50,900 bases of DNA from Paeniroseomonas aquatica. GTDB lineage: Bacteria; Pseudomonadota; Alphaproteobacteria; Acetobacterales; Acetobacteraceae. The DNA is taken from positions 1 through 50,900 of the forward strand of contig NZ_JAUFPN010000036.1 of the NCBI RefSeq assembly GCF_030409335.1, read 5' to 3'. The notes below the pieces were generated by a model. The model worked only from the letters and a program-made list of their open reading frames with translations, was not told where the DNA came from and ran no database searches. The translations under genes were made by a program, and so were the position numbers. Of the stretch, positions 40,277-48,398 are shown in pieces (within the stretch, counting starts at the first letter, position 1; every line of letters starts with the position of its first letter).

Positions 40277-41071
40277 ATGCATAGTAGACAGGCATTCTGT
40301 GCTGCGGCCGCGCTTGTAGTTTTGGTGCCGCTGCTCCCGCTTGGAGCAGCGGCGGAAGAGCGTGCCGTGCCCCTGCAGCTTGCCATGATGGAAATGATGC
40401 CGATGGGCAGCGGGGCTGCACAACAAGCCTCGCCCGGAGGCGCGGCGATGCCTGGAATGCCGGGCGCGCAAGCGGGGCCGCCAGCATCGAGCGGCATGAT
40501 GGATGATGACAGAACGCGTATGGGTGGCGCCCCGGGGCAGGGGCGAGCCCAGATGCCAATGGGTGGAGGTACGCCCAGTCAGGCACAGCCTCGGATGCCG
40601 ACGGGTCAGGCTCAGCAGCCGATGGCCGAGTGCCCGATGATGGGGATGATGCGGGATATGATGCGCAGTGGCGCCATGCCGCAGGGGATGCAAGGCGGCG
40701 CGGCGGCCGGGATGGGTGCGATGGGTAATGGCCCGCCCACGGGTAGCTCCGCCGCACGCTTGGAGGGGCGCATCGCCTTTCTCCGCATGGAGCTCCGCAT
40801 CACGGACGTTCAGGCGCCTGCCTGGGACACCTTTGCCAGCACGCTCCGCGCTGGACGCGAGCACCTCGACGCCGCTCGTGCTGCACTACAGGACAGCGGC
40901 ACGGCGGCCGATCCGATGGCCCGGCTCACATCCTTCGAAAGCCACTTGCGGGAGCGTACCGAGGCCATTCACATGACGCGGATGGCGTTCGGCAACCTCT
41001 ACGGCTTGTTCGACGACGCTCAAAAGCGCACGGCGACCGCCACAATGCTGCCTTTCATCGGAGCTTTCTAA
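40277..41071 (+). CDS. Met-rich periplasmic CpxP/Spy-like protein
   Basis: A 264-residue exported protein, ATG after AAGGA. Signal peptide (FCAAAALVVLVPLLPLGAAA), then a Met/Gly/Pro-rich half with MMEMMPMGS, MPGMPGAQ, CPMMGMMRDMMRSGAMP, and a C-terminal helical LTXXQ-like domain RLEGRIAFLRMELRITDVQA, PAWDTFASTLRAGREHLDAA. Spy/CpxP-like proteins are periplasmic chaperones/metal sensors. It is the first gene of the redox operon and its stop is 4 bp before the reductase gene. Confidence 0.8.
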   Translation: MHSRQAFCAAAALVVLVPLLPLGAAAEERAVPLQLAMMEMMPMGSGAAQQASPGGAAMPGMPGAQAGPPASSGMMDDDRTRMGGAPGQGRAQMPMGGGTPSQAQPRMPTGQAQQPMAECPMMGMMRDMMRSGAMPQGMQGGAAAGMGAMGNGPPTGSSAARLEGRIAFLRMELRITDVQAPAWDTFASTLRAGREHLDAARAALQDSGTAADPMARLTSFESHLRERTEAIHMTRMAFGNLYGLFDDAQKRTATATMLPFIGAF

Positions 41072-41075
41072 AAGC

Positions 41076-43052
41076 GTGCAGCGAAGCCTCGGAAACACCG
41101 GCCGCTTCGCAGCGCTGCTTAGCGCGGCACTGATTGGGATCGCCGTGGCGCAGACCGATCCTGGCGAGCACAGTGCGCACCATCCGGGCCAGTCCACGGG
41201 AAGTACAGAACCGGCGGCACCACCAGCAAACGTCCCCGCCATGCCGTCCATGCCCGCTCCTCAGACGGGCGCGGGATGCGGCGGTATGATGGGCTGCATG
41301 GGTGGTCCGGGGCGGCCATTTTACGCCTCCCTTCTGGACATGCCCGCACTCACGGCCGAGGCGCGCCGCGTCATCGAGGCCGAAGCTGAACGGCGCATCG
41401 GATGGGGGTCCCAGGCCATTACCTCGGGCCAGACGCGGCTTCACCACGCGCTGGCCGCCAACGACACAGCGGCGGTGCAGCAGATTACGGCTGGCGTTCG
41501 AGAGGGTCTGCTGCTGCTTGAGAGCGGGACGGCGGCGCTGCGCGCTATCGAGGCAGGAACACCACCGAAGCAGTTCGCCCTGGTCTGGTTCAGGGACCAG
41601 CTTGGCCTGCCGCTGCTTGGCGAGGCGGCACCGATGGCGATGGACGGCGGCCCTTGGGGCCTTTCCTGGTACCACCTGACCTCCATGGCGTTCCTTATCG
41701 CGTTCTTGGTCGGGACACTCCTGATTCAGTACGCGCGCATGCGGCGGGTCAACGCACTTGTCCGGCGGCTTTCCCCTGTGCCCACAACCGAGGACAGGTT
41801 GGACCGGGCGCCAAATTTTGGAGGAGCATCCAAGCTAGATCTGCCAGCAGCGCCTCCCGCCGAAGTCGCCGTTCTCTCGCTCCCCGGGGCGTCCGCTGCT
41901 CCCGCCTTGGCCACCAGCGCCGCGCCGTCGCCTATCGCGGCTGCTGCGGCCGCGCGGCGTCCGTGGTCGGGCCAACTGCGTGTCGCATTGATTTTTCCCG
42001 AAACACCCGACGTGAAAACCTTTCGCCTCGTGAATCCAGAGGGCGGGGACATTCCTTTCACCTTCATGCCGGGCCAGTTCGTGACTTTCTCGGCCGAGAT
42101 CGGTGGCGTGCGCAACAGACGCTCGTACACAATCGCCTCCTCGCCGACCCAGCGGAGCCACGTCGAGGTAACCGTCAAACGCGAGGACCAGGGGCTTATC
42201 TCTCGCCATTTGCATGACAAGGTGGCGGTCGGCATCCTGCTCGATGTGTCGGCCCCATTGGGCGTGTTTACCTTCACCGGCACCGAGGCCAACAGCATCG
42301 TGCTGATAGCGGGCGGGGTCGGCATCACGCCAATGATGAGCGTCACCCGCTACCTAACCGACCGTTCCTACCCTGGGGACATCTATTTTCTCTACGGTGC
42401 GCGCACGACAGACGACTTCATCTTTCGTGAAGAGCTCGAGTATCTCCAAAAGCGACATACCAACCTGCACGTCGCGGCGACGATGTCGCGCGCCGAAGGG
42501 ACCGCCTGGATGGGGCCGGAAGGACCCGTCTCCAAGGACTTCATCGCAGGATCCGTCCCCGAAATTGCCAAGCGACGCGTCCACCTCTGCGGGCCGCCGC
42601 CAATGATGGAGGCAATGAAAGCGGCGCTCGCCGAGCTTGGAGTGCCGAAGGAGCAGATCAAGACTGAAGCGTTTGGCCCGGCCCGGGGCGTCGCACCGGG
42701 AACCCCGGCTCCCTTGCCAACACCTACTCAGACATCATCACCCGGGCCTACTCCACAGACAGCCTCGGCCTCAGCAGTCCCACGAATCGTCACGACCGAG
42801 GTTCGGTTCACTAAGTCGGGCAAGACCGGGGCGCTGGCGCCGGACCAGACGGTGCTTGAGGCAGCTGAGGCCGTAGACGTCGAGATTGACTACTCCTGCC
42901 GGGTCGGCATCTGCGGCGTTTGCAAGGTGCTGCTCCTCAAGGGCGAGGTGACCATGGAGGTTGAGGAGGGGCTTCCTCCCGATGAGAAGGCTCGTGGCAT
43001 TGTTCTAGCCTGCCAAGCAAAGTCGGTCGGCAGCCTCGAGGTGGAGGCGTAA
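41076..43052 (+). CDS. Membrane-anchored NAD(P)H:FAD/2Fe-2S reductase with periplasmic Met-rich domain
   Basis: A 658-residue multidomain protein, GTG start 4 bp after the previous stop. Order: signal/anchor (1-26); Met/Cys segment AGCGGMMGCMGG; periplasmic helical domain resembling the 40277 protein or CnrX-type sensors (80-190); TM helix near 198-225 (SMAFLIAFLVGTLLIQYARM); Pro/Ala linker; ferredoxin-NADP reductase module with FAD motif RRSYTIASS (about 347), GGVGITPMMS (about 412) and CGPPPMMEAM (about 504); and a C-terminal plant-type 2Fe-2S domain with Cys608, 613, 616 and about 646 (CRVGICGVC). Predicted topology puts flavin and cluster in the cytosol. It would take electrons from NAD(P)H and pass them to the next gene product. 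Confidence 0.85.
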   Translation: MQRSLGNTGRFAALLSAALIGIAVAQTDPGEHSAHHPGQSTGSTEPAAPPANVPAMPSMPAPQTGAGCGGMMGCMGGPGRPFYASLLDMPALTAEARRVIEAEAERRIGWGSQAITSGQTRLHHALAANDTAAVQQITAGVREGLLLLESGTAALRAIEAGTPPKQFALVWFRDQLGLPLLGEAAPMAMDGGPWGLSWYHLTSMAFLIAFLVGTLLIQYARMRRVNALVRRLSPVPTTEDRLDRAPNFGGASKLDLPAAPPAEVAVLSLPGASAAPALATSAAPSPIAAAAAARRPWSGQLRVALIFPETPDVKTFRLVNPEGGDIPFTFMPGQFVTFSAEIGGVRNRRSYTIASSPTQRSHVEVTVKREDQGLISRHLHDKVAVGILLDVSAPLGVFTFTGTEANSIVLIAGGVGITPMMSVTRYLTDRSYPGDIYFLYGARTTDDFIFREELEYLQKRHTNLHVAATMSRAEGTAWMGPEGPVSKDFIAGSVPEIAKRRVHLCGPPPMMEAMKAALAELGVPKEQIKTEAFGPARGVAPGTPAPLPTPTQTSSPGPTPQTASASAVPRIVTTEVRFTKSGKTGALAPDQTVLEAAEAVDVEIDYSCRVGICGVCKVLLLKGEVTMEVEEGLPPDEKARGIVLACQAKSVGSLEVEA

Positions 43053-43721
43053 TTGAGCGCCCGGGAGCGGCTCACCGTCAGCCTGCTTATGGCTATGGTG
43101 GCACTGTTCGTGCCTGGCTTTCTGCTGCATGCGGCGCCGCGCTTTCCGGGCAGCCTGACCGGGGGGTTGCTTGGGATCGGTGGTGTCCTGGGCATGCTCC
43201 TGTTGCTCGCTTATTCGCTGACGAAGCGCATCCCCTGGCTGAGACGGCGCGTCGCGCTGGGCACAATGCTCTCCTTCCATGTCTACGCGGGCATGATCGG
43301 GGCGGTGCTCGGGATCCTCCATACTGGGCACTACTACCGAAGCCCGCTCGGGATCGCGTTGGTATCCGTCATGCTGGCCGTGGTGCTGAGCGGCTTCGTC
43401 GGCCGTTACTACCTGGTACAACTTGGGACTGACATCCGCGACCAGCGGGAGGAACTTGGTGCACTCCGCAATCGATACGATCTGCTAGCCGCGGAAAGGA
43501 GCGTTGGTTCGGCCGCTATCGTGGGGTTGGCCGATATATCCATGCGTGCCCTCGTGGCTGCCATCGCCGATCTGGAGCACGCGATCGGCCGACGTGAGGC
43601 GTTGAAGCGTACCCTTTCGCGCTGGACCGTGCTGCATGTAGCGGCGGCGATCGCGCTCTACCCGTTGCTCGCCCTGCACGTTTGGAGCGGAGTTTACTAC
43701 GGTCTGAGGTGGCTCCAGTGA
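43053..43721 (+). CDS. Membrane b-type cytochrome, predicted di-heme
   Basis: A 222-residue membrane protein with TTG start directly after the reductase stop, GGAGG 5-6 bases upstream. Four or five TM helices. Two helices each carry a His pair 14 residues apart: SFHVYAGMIGAVLGILH and LHVAAAIALYPLLALH, the spacing used by bis-His b-hemes stacked across the membrane (cytochrome b, NOX and ferric reductase-like proteins). A soluble coiled segment (DQREELGALRNRYDLLAAER) lies between them. Likely carries electrons from the cytosolic reductase to the periplasmic cytochrome. Overlaps the next gene (GTGA). Confidence 0.75.
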   Translation: MSARERLTVSLLMAMVALFVPGFLLHAAPRFPGSLTGGLLGIGGVLGMLLLLAYSLTKRIPWLRRRVALGTMLSFHVYAGMIGAVLGILHTGHYYRSPLGIALVSVMLAVVLSGFVGRYYLVQLGTDIRDQREELGALRNRYDLLAAERSVGSAAIVGLADISMRALVAAIADLEHAIGRREALKRTLSRWTVLHVAAAIALYPLLALHVWSGVYYGLRWLQ

Positions 43722-44545
43722 GGTTCACAACCCTGCTTTACACGGCGCTAGCGGCGGTCGGCCTCGCGGCGGCCGTTGCTGTGCCTACGGCGGTGCATCG
43801 CTTCGGGTCCGAAGGCGTCCCGCTATGGACCGCTGCGGCGAACCCAGGGCCTCTCTCTGCCGCGCATGATATTCTTGGGGCGCAGTGCGAAGCCTGCCAC
43901 GTGCCGACCCGTGGGGTCGAGGCCGCGTCCTGCCTGACCTGCCACGCCACCGCGGCACCCGAACTGGTGACGAAGCCCTCGACCGCCTTCCACCAGAACA
44001 TCGGCGAGTGTGCAGGCTGCCATGTCGAGCACCAGGGCCGCGGGCGCCGCCCCGTCAACATGGACCATGCGGTCCTGGTCGCGGCGGGGCACTCCCGAGC
44101 GGCAACGTCTGGCGCCATGCAGACAGAGGGGGAGGCAATATGGCACACCCTCGCGCGGCTCCGGAGCCTGCTTGACCACACCGCTGCCGATCTGCGTAGT
44201 TCCACGCTGGTGCCGAACTCGCTCCCCGCAGAGGGGTCGAACCAGCTCGATTGTGCAAGTTGCCACGCCAACCGCGACCCGCACCGGACGTTGTTCGGCC
44301 GCGACTGCCAGAGCTGTCACACTACCGCGGCTTGGACATTGGGCGGCTTCCGGCACCCCTCGCCGCGCTCGCGGGACTGCGTCCAATGCCACCAAGCGCC
44401 GCCGAGCCATTACATGATGCATTTCGAGATGATGGACCGAACCATCACCGGCCAAGGGCAAGCACGAGTTGAGCAATGCTTTCTATGCCACCAGACCGAC
44501 GCGTGGAACAACATCCGCGGCGTCGGCTGGTACAAGCATCACTGA
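43718..44545 (+). CDS. Heptaheme c-type cytochrome
   Basis: A 275-residue protein from the GTG at 43718 (VRFTTLLYTALAAVGLAAAV, signal or anchor helix). Seven CxxCH heme motifs: CEACH, CLTCH, CAGCH, CASCH, CQSCH, CVQCH, CFLCH, with many extra His as distal ligands (HVEHQGRG, HQAPPSHYMMH). Ends AWNNIRGVGWYKHH. Cytochrome c3/NapC-like electron transfer protein facing the periplasm. Terminal acceptor unknown; metals such as Cu(II), Fe(III) or Hg(II) are options suggested by the island. Confidence 0.88.
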   Translation: MRFTTLLYTALAAVGLAAAVAVPTAVHRFGSEGVPLWTAAANPGPLSAAHDILGAQCEACHVPTRGVEAASCLTCHATAAPELVTKPSTAFHQNIGECAGCHVEHQGRGRRPVNMDHAVLVAAGHSRAATSGAMQTEGEAIWHTLARLRSLLDHTAADLRSSTLVPNSLPAEGSNQLDCASCHANRDPHRTLFGRDCQSCHTTAAWTLGGFRHPSPRSRDCVQCHQAPPSHYMMHFEMMDRTITGQGQARVEQCFLCHQTDAWNNIRGVGWYKHH

Positions 44546-44580
44546 GGCCGCGCCCGCCGCTGATGGAGGCGGACGCGGCC
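44546..44580. terminator. Bidirectional GC-rich hairpin
   Basis: Stem GGCCGCGCCCGCC / GGCGGACGCGGCC with one mismatch and a nine-base loop, starting right after the cytochrome stop and ending 10 bp before the stop of the convergent gene. Confidence 0.65.
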
Positions 44581-44590
44581 CTGGCTTGGG

Positions 44591-44938
44591 CTACCGCCGC
44601 TGCGCCGGAGCGGGCGCAGGAGCCGGGGCCGCTGGGGCGTGCTGCACATCGGGGCCAGTGCCGGAATTGCCGGTGATCCTACCGCCCGAGGGCCCGCCCA
44701 TGTTGCCGCCCCCCATCCGGCTATGGTCCATATCAGGACCGGCGCTCCCGCCCTGGGGGTTGAGCGTCGGGGCAGGCCCGCCGGGACGTTGAGGTTGGCC
44801 CTGGCCGCCCATCCGGCTGTGATCCATCTCGGGACCGGCGCCTTGGGGGTTGAGCGTGGGCTGTGCTAGCGCCTCGCCAGCGGCAAGCGTGGCAATCAGT
44901 GCGCCGATGGCGACAAGCCGTGTGATCTTCAGAGTCAT
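44591..44938 (-). CDS. Secreted MDHSRMG repeat protein
   Basis: A 115-residue protein from MTLKITRLVAIGALIATLAA, signal peptide to LAQ. The mature part has a PTLNPQG unit then PEMDHSRMGG, and again PTLNPQGGSAG then PDMDHSRMGG, followed by GRITGNSGTGPDVQH and a Pro/Ala tail. It is clearly homologous to 50350-50691 and related to 2904-3293. Function unknown; His/Met/Asp clusters suggest metal binding. Convergent with the redox operon. Confidence 0.75.
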   Translation of the reverse strand: MTLKITRLVAIGALIATLAAGEALAQPTLNPQGAGPEMDHSRMGGQGQPQRPGGPAPTLNPQGGSAGPDMDHSRMGGGNMGGPSGGRITGNSGTGPDVQHAPAAPAPAPAPAQRR

Positions 44939-45084
44939 GATGACTTTCTTTCTTTCAAAGGACCGTATCTTCGGTGCCAGTTCCGGCACCGTGTCTGCGG
45001 CTGCCGACATGACGCAGGAGCGCTCAATGCCTTACATCTCGTTCCAGAATCGAAGCAGAGTGGGGGCGCTGCACCTGTAGGTGG

Positions 45085-46491
45085 CTAGGCTTGACCCACG
45101 CCAGAAGGCGTCACCGGAGAAAGAAGGGCGCCGTTGCTGGGGGGATCACCATCGCGCCCGACTGTGTGCTGACGCGGCAACTGCAGTGTCGCCACCAGCC
45201 CGCCTGCGCGGCGGTTGGCGAGGGTCACTGTGCCGCCGTGGGTGGTGGCAACTTGGCGGACGATGGCAAGGCCAAGCCCCGTTCCGCCAGTGCCGCGGTT
45301 GCGGGAGGCGTCCAGGCGGTGGAACGGCTCGAACACCGTCTCCAATTCCGTCTCCGGAATGCCGGGGCCATTGTCCTCGACCCGTACCATGACATCTTTC
45401 GGCGCCTCTTCGACGGTGACATGCGCCCCACCGCCGTGCTTCACGGCGTTGTCGATGAGGTTCCCGATGGCACGCTTGATCGACACCGGACGGAGCCGCA
45501 TCGGAATACGATCCGGTCCGATATAGGTCGCGGAAGCGCCGCGATCGGTGGCGTCGTCCACAAGCGTACTCAGAATGGCCGCGAGGTCCGCCTGCCGCGG
45601 CTCCTCGCTTTCGGTTTCGCCACGTAGGTAGGCGAGGGTTGACTCCACCATGCCCTCCATCTCGTCGAGGTCACCGTCGATCGCTCGCTGCACCTCCAAG
45701 TCGTCGAGGAAGCCCGCGCGTAGGCGCAGCCGCTGAATGGGGGTGCGCAGGTCGTGGCTAACAGCCGCGAGTGCCTGCGTGCGGTCGGCGACCAAGCGAT
45801 GAATCCTTGCCTGCATGGCGTTGAAGGTTCGCGCGGCCTCCTGGACCTCGCGGGGTCCAGTCTCCGGTAGCGGCACTGGCGCCGCGCCCCTACCGAAATC
45901 TTCCACTGCCAAGGCGAGACGCTGCAAAGGCTTGGTAATCCACTGCACCACGAGCAGCGATGCGAGCACGATGCCGAGCGCCATTGCGCTGAGCGAGGGG
46001 AGCGAGGTGTGGGTCGGGACCGGCGCGACGTCCGGTGACTCGGCGGCGAATGAAACCCAACTGGCGTCCGCGAGGTGCATGGCGCCTCGGAGGCGCCTCG
46101 GACCCTCGTCCGCTGAGGTAAGACCAAGCTGGAGGCGGAGACCTGCCAGATCGGGCGCGCGCTGCTGCAACCGCTTGCGAAGCGGTGCCAAAGCCGTATC
46201 GCCCGCAGATGCCGCAGGGGGGGAGCGGCTCCAGCTGGCCTCGAAGGTAGACGTCGAGAGGGCGCGCGCGGCGGCCGCGCGCACCTCCTCGGGTAGGGTG
46301 CCCATGACTCGTGCGGCCATGGCGGCATGATCCGCCAAATGGGCCTCGTGTCCTTCCTCCACCGCGCCACGTACGTCCCGCTCAAGCAACCAAACGCTTC
46401 CGAGATGGAAGACCAGGAGCCCAACAAATAGGGCGAGGGTGGTACGGCCCGCTAGTGTCGCTGGCGAGAGCCAGCTGAGTCCGCGTCTCAA
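45085..46491 (-). CDS. Sensor histidine kinase (CopS/CusS-like)
   Basis: A 468-residue membrane kinase. TM1 TTLALFVGLLVFHLGSVWLL, periplasmic sensor, TM2 LSAMALGIVLASLLVVQWIT, HAMP, H-box AAVSHDLRTPIQRLR with His246, N-box NLIDNAVKHGG, G1 EDNGPGIPET and G2 GGTGLGLAIVRQ. Paralogue of 25043-26464. Its gene overlaps the response-regulator stop (ATGA) and lies in an operon with copZ, so copper is the likely signal. Confidence 0.9.
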   Translation of the reverse strand: MRRGLSWLSPATLAGRTTLALFVGLLVFHLGSVWLLERDVRGAVEEGHEAHLADHAAMAARVMGTLPEEVRAAAARALSTSTFEASWSRSPPAASAGDTALAPLRKRLQQRAPDLAGLRLQLGLTSADEGPRRLRGAMHLADASWVSFAAESPDVAPVPTHTSLPSLSAMALGIVLASLLVVQWITKPLQRLALAVEDFGRGAAPVPLPETGPREVQEAARTFNAMQARIHRLVADRTQALAAVSHDLRTPIQRLRLRAGFLDDLEVQRAIDGDLDEMEGMVESTLAYLRGETESEEPRQADLAAILSTLVDDATDRGASATYIGPDRIPMRLRPVSIKRAIGNLIDNAVKHGGGAHVTVEEAPKDVMVRVEDNGPGIPETELETVFEPFHRLDASRNRGTGGTGLGLAIVRQVATTHGGTVTLANRRAGGLVATLQLPRQHTVGRDGDPPSNGALLSPVTPSGVGQA

Positions 46492-47279
46492 ACCACGCGC
46501 TCCACCGCTGGCACAAACATATAGCCCGAGCCACGCACTGTCTTGATAACCGCCGTCCCACTCTCCTTGCCCTCTAACTTGCGGCGCAGTCTGCTGACCA
46601 GCACGTCGACGCTACGGTCGTTCGGGTCCGCAAGGCGGCCGCGCGACAGCTCCAGGATCTGGTTCCGCGCCAACACCCGGTGTGGGTGCTCGATGAACGC
46701 CAGCAGGAGGTCGTACTCAGCGCCGGAGAGATCAACGACCGTGCCCCCGGGCGCCAGCAACTCGCGCCGCGCCAGGTCTACGGTCCAGCAGTCGAAGCGC
46801 AGCCGTTGGACGGTGGCATGAGCCAAAGGTTCTGCAGGAGTCGCAGTCGGGGAGTGAGCGCGGCGCAGTACCGCGCGGACGCGCGCCAGCAGCTCCCGCC
46901 TCCCGAACGGCTTAGGCAGGTAGTCGTCTGCGCCAAGGTCGAGGCCGAGAACACGATCCGCTTCTGCTCCCTTAGCGGTGACCATAACCACTGGCAGTGA
47001 GCCCCGCTCGGCTCGCAGGCCACGGAGAAGCTCAAGGCCGGAAGCACCGGGCAGCATGATGTCGAGCAGGATCAGGTCGACCTCGGTATTCCGAAGCGTC
47101 TCCCACATCTCCCGGCCGTCGCGGACCCCGGTCGAGCGGAATCCGTTCTCACGCAGCAGCCGGGCGATAAGGTGGCGCATAGCCGCGTCGTCCTCAACGA
47201 CGAGGACGTGCGCTTCTGGACCGAGCCCGCGTCGGCCCTGTCCCTCTATAGGCGGATTACCGCTGCGGACCGGGTTCAT
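46488..47279 (-). CDS. OmpR-family response regulator (CopR/CusR-like)
   Basis: About 263 residues from MNPVRSGNPP at 47279; the frame is open to 47384 but overlaps copZ if extended. Acidic pocket HVLVVEDDAAMRHL, phospho-acceptor Asp73 in LILLDIMLPG, TKGAEAD region and winged helix LSGAEYDLLLAFIEHPHRVL, RSVDVLVSRLRRKLEG. Paralogue of 24258-25046. The gene is 31 bp after copZ, so the pair is probably transcribed from the CueR-type operator at 47552-47574. Confidence 0.9.
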   Translation of the reverse strand: MNPVRSGNPPIEGQGRRGLGPEAHVLVVEDDAAMRHLIARLLRENGFRSTGVRDGREMWETLRNTEVDLILLDIMLPGASGLELLRGLRAERGSLPVVMVTAKGAEADRVLGLDLGADDYLPKPFGRRELLARVRAVLRRAHSPTATPAEPLAHATVQRLRFDCWTVDLARRELLAPGGTVVDLSGAEYDLLLAFIEHPHRVLARNQILELSRGRLADPNDRSVDVLVSRLRRKLEGKESGTAVIKTVRGSGYMFVPAVERVV

Positions 47280-47310
47280 CCCGGGCCCGGTCTGAGCACC
47301 AGGCCGGGCA

Positions 47311-47514
47311 TCAGGCGGCGAGCCTCTCGCCCTTGAACCCCGCCTGCCGCAGCGCGAAGGCCAGAGCGTCCGCGTCAGCCCCACCTTCTACCGTGACTTC
47401 GTGGCGTTCCATGTCCACCCGGATCTCGGATGCAGGAGCCACGCCGCGCAGGGCGGCTGTAACCGAACGGGCGCAGCCGCCGCACCTCATGTTAGGAATT
47501 CTAAAGGCTACCAT
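47311..47514 (-). CDS. copZ: CopZ-like HMA copper chaperone
   Basis: A 67-residue soluble protein from MVAFRIPNMR, after GGAGG. HMA fold with NMRCGGCARSVTAALRG (CxxC), VDMERHEVTVEGGADADALA and FALRQAGFKG. Cytosolic Cu(I) carrier. A longer frame from 47610 covers the operator and is rejected. First gene of the copZ / response regulator / kinase operon. Confidence 0.9.
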   Translation of the reverse strand: MVAFRIPNMRCGGCARSVTAALRGVAPASEIRVDMERHEVTVEGGADADALAFALRQAGFKGERLAA

Positions 47515-47551
47515 GCCGACCTCCGAAAAGCGGGACAGCTCGTCAGATGGG

Positions 47552-47574
47552 CCTTCCCACAATGGGAAGGTCAA
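47552..47574 (-). promoter_or_regulatory. CueR-type operator for the copZ operon
   Basis: Minus strand -35 TTGACC (47574-47569) overlaps a perfect dyad CCTTCCCACAATGGGAAGG (47552-47570, palindromic arms of eight). It reads toward copZ and lies back to back with the operator at 47611-47632. Confidence 0.85.
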
Positions 47575-47610
47575 GGGCCTAACTAAGGTGGTGGCCATTC
47601 CGGTTTCCAC

Positions 47611-47632
47611 TTGACCTTCCTATCGTGGGAAG
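47611..47632 (+). promoter_or_regulatory. CueR-type operator for the regulator gene
   Basis: TTGACC (47611-47616), CTTCC, seven bases, GGAAG (47628-47632) and CACCCT at 19 bp. It reads toward the MerR-family gene at 47685. Confidence 0.8.
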
Positions 47633-47684
47633 CCCCACCCTTTTGATCAGAATATGCTGTTGGACGGTCGGAACGGAGGTGGAC

Positions 47685-48167
47685 ATGAACATTGGACAGG
47701 CGTCGGCGACCTCGGGCGTGTCAACCAAGATGCTGCGCTATTACGAGAGCATTGACCTGATTCCGCAGGCGAGCCGGACCGAGGCGGGCTACCGAATCTA
47801 CTCAGTCAAAGATGTGAACACGCTCCGTTTCATCCGACGGGCGCGTGACCTCGGTCTATCTATAAACCGCATCAAGCTGCTAGTCGGCCTGTGGCAAGAC
47901 CGGGAGCGGTCAAGTGCCGACGTCAAGCGGGTCGCTACGGAGCACGTAGCTGAACTCGACGCCAAGATCCTTGAACTCACAGCCATGCGGGACACTTTGC
48001 AGGACCTGGCCGATGCCTGCCATGGCGACCACCGGCCCGACTGCCCAATCTTGCATGATCTCGAGGGCGGTGGCCGCTTGTCAACGCAAGCGGGCGTCGT
48101 GACAAAGGATGCTAGCCACCCGAAATATGGCACAGCTCATGGCGCCATTCCACGTCACGAGGCGTAG
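47685..48167 (+). CDS. cueR: Cu(I)-responsive MerR-family regulator (CueR/HmrR), second copy
   Basis: A 160-residue regulator from MNIGQASATSGVSTKMLRYY, with GGAGG upstream. Metal loop ACHGDHRPDCPI places cysteines at residues 112 and 120, as in CueR. About 35 extra residues follow the metal loop. Probably activates its own promoter, the divergent copZ operon and copC/copD. Paralogue of 4402-4941. Confidence 0.9.
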   Translation: MNIGQASATSGVSTKMLRYYESIDLIPQASRTEAGYRIYSVKDVNTLRFIRRARDLGLSINRIKLLVGLWQDRERSSADVKRVATEHVAELDAKILELTAMRDTLQDLADACHGDHRPDCPILHDLEGGGRLSTQAGVVTKDASHPKYGTAHGAIPRHEA

Positions 48168-48398
48168 GCTAGTGCAGGGCGCTAGGAAGTGACTTCGCCC
48201 CATGGCAACCCGGTCCGTCAACTCCTGCATCTTCTGAGCGCATCACTACACTAGGGCCGCCGGTATTACGCCGCCTCACATTTCGAATGTTTGCTGGCGC
48301 CGTCCAGGCCGTTGCGCCGCCCTGCGAGTGTGCGATGAGATTTGTCATGCCTGGACCGCGCCAGACGGGGCGGTGCAGCATCAGACTCGAGGTTCAAC

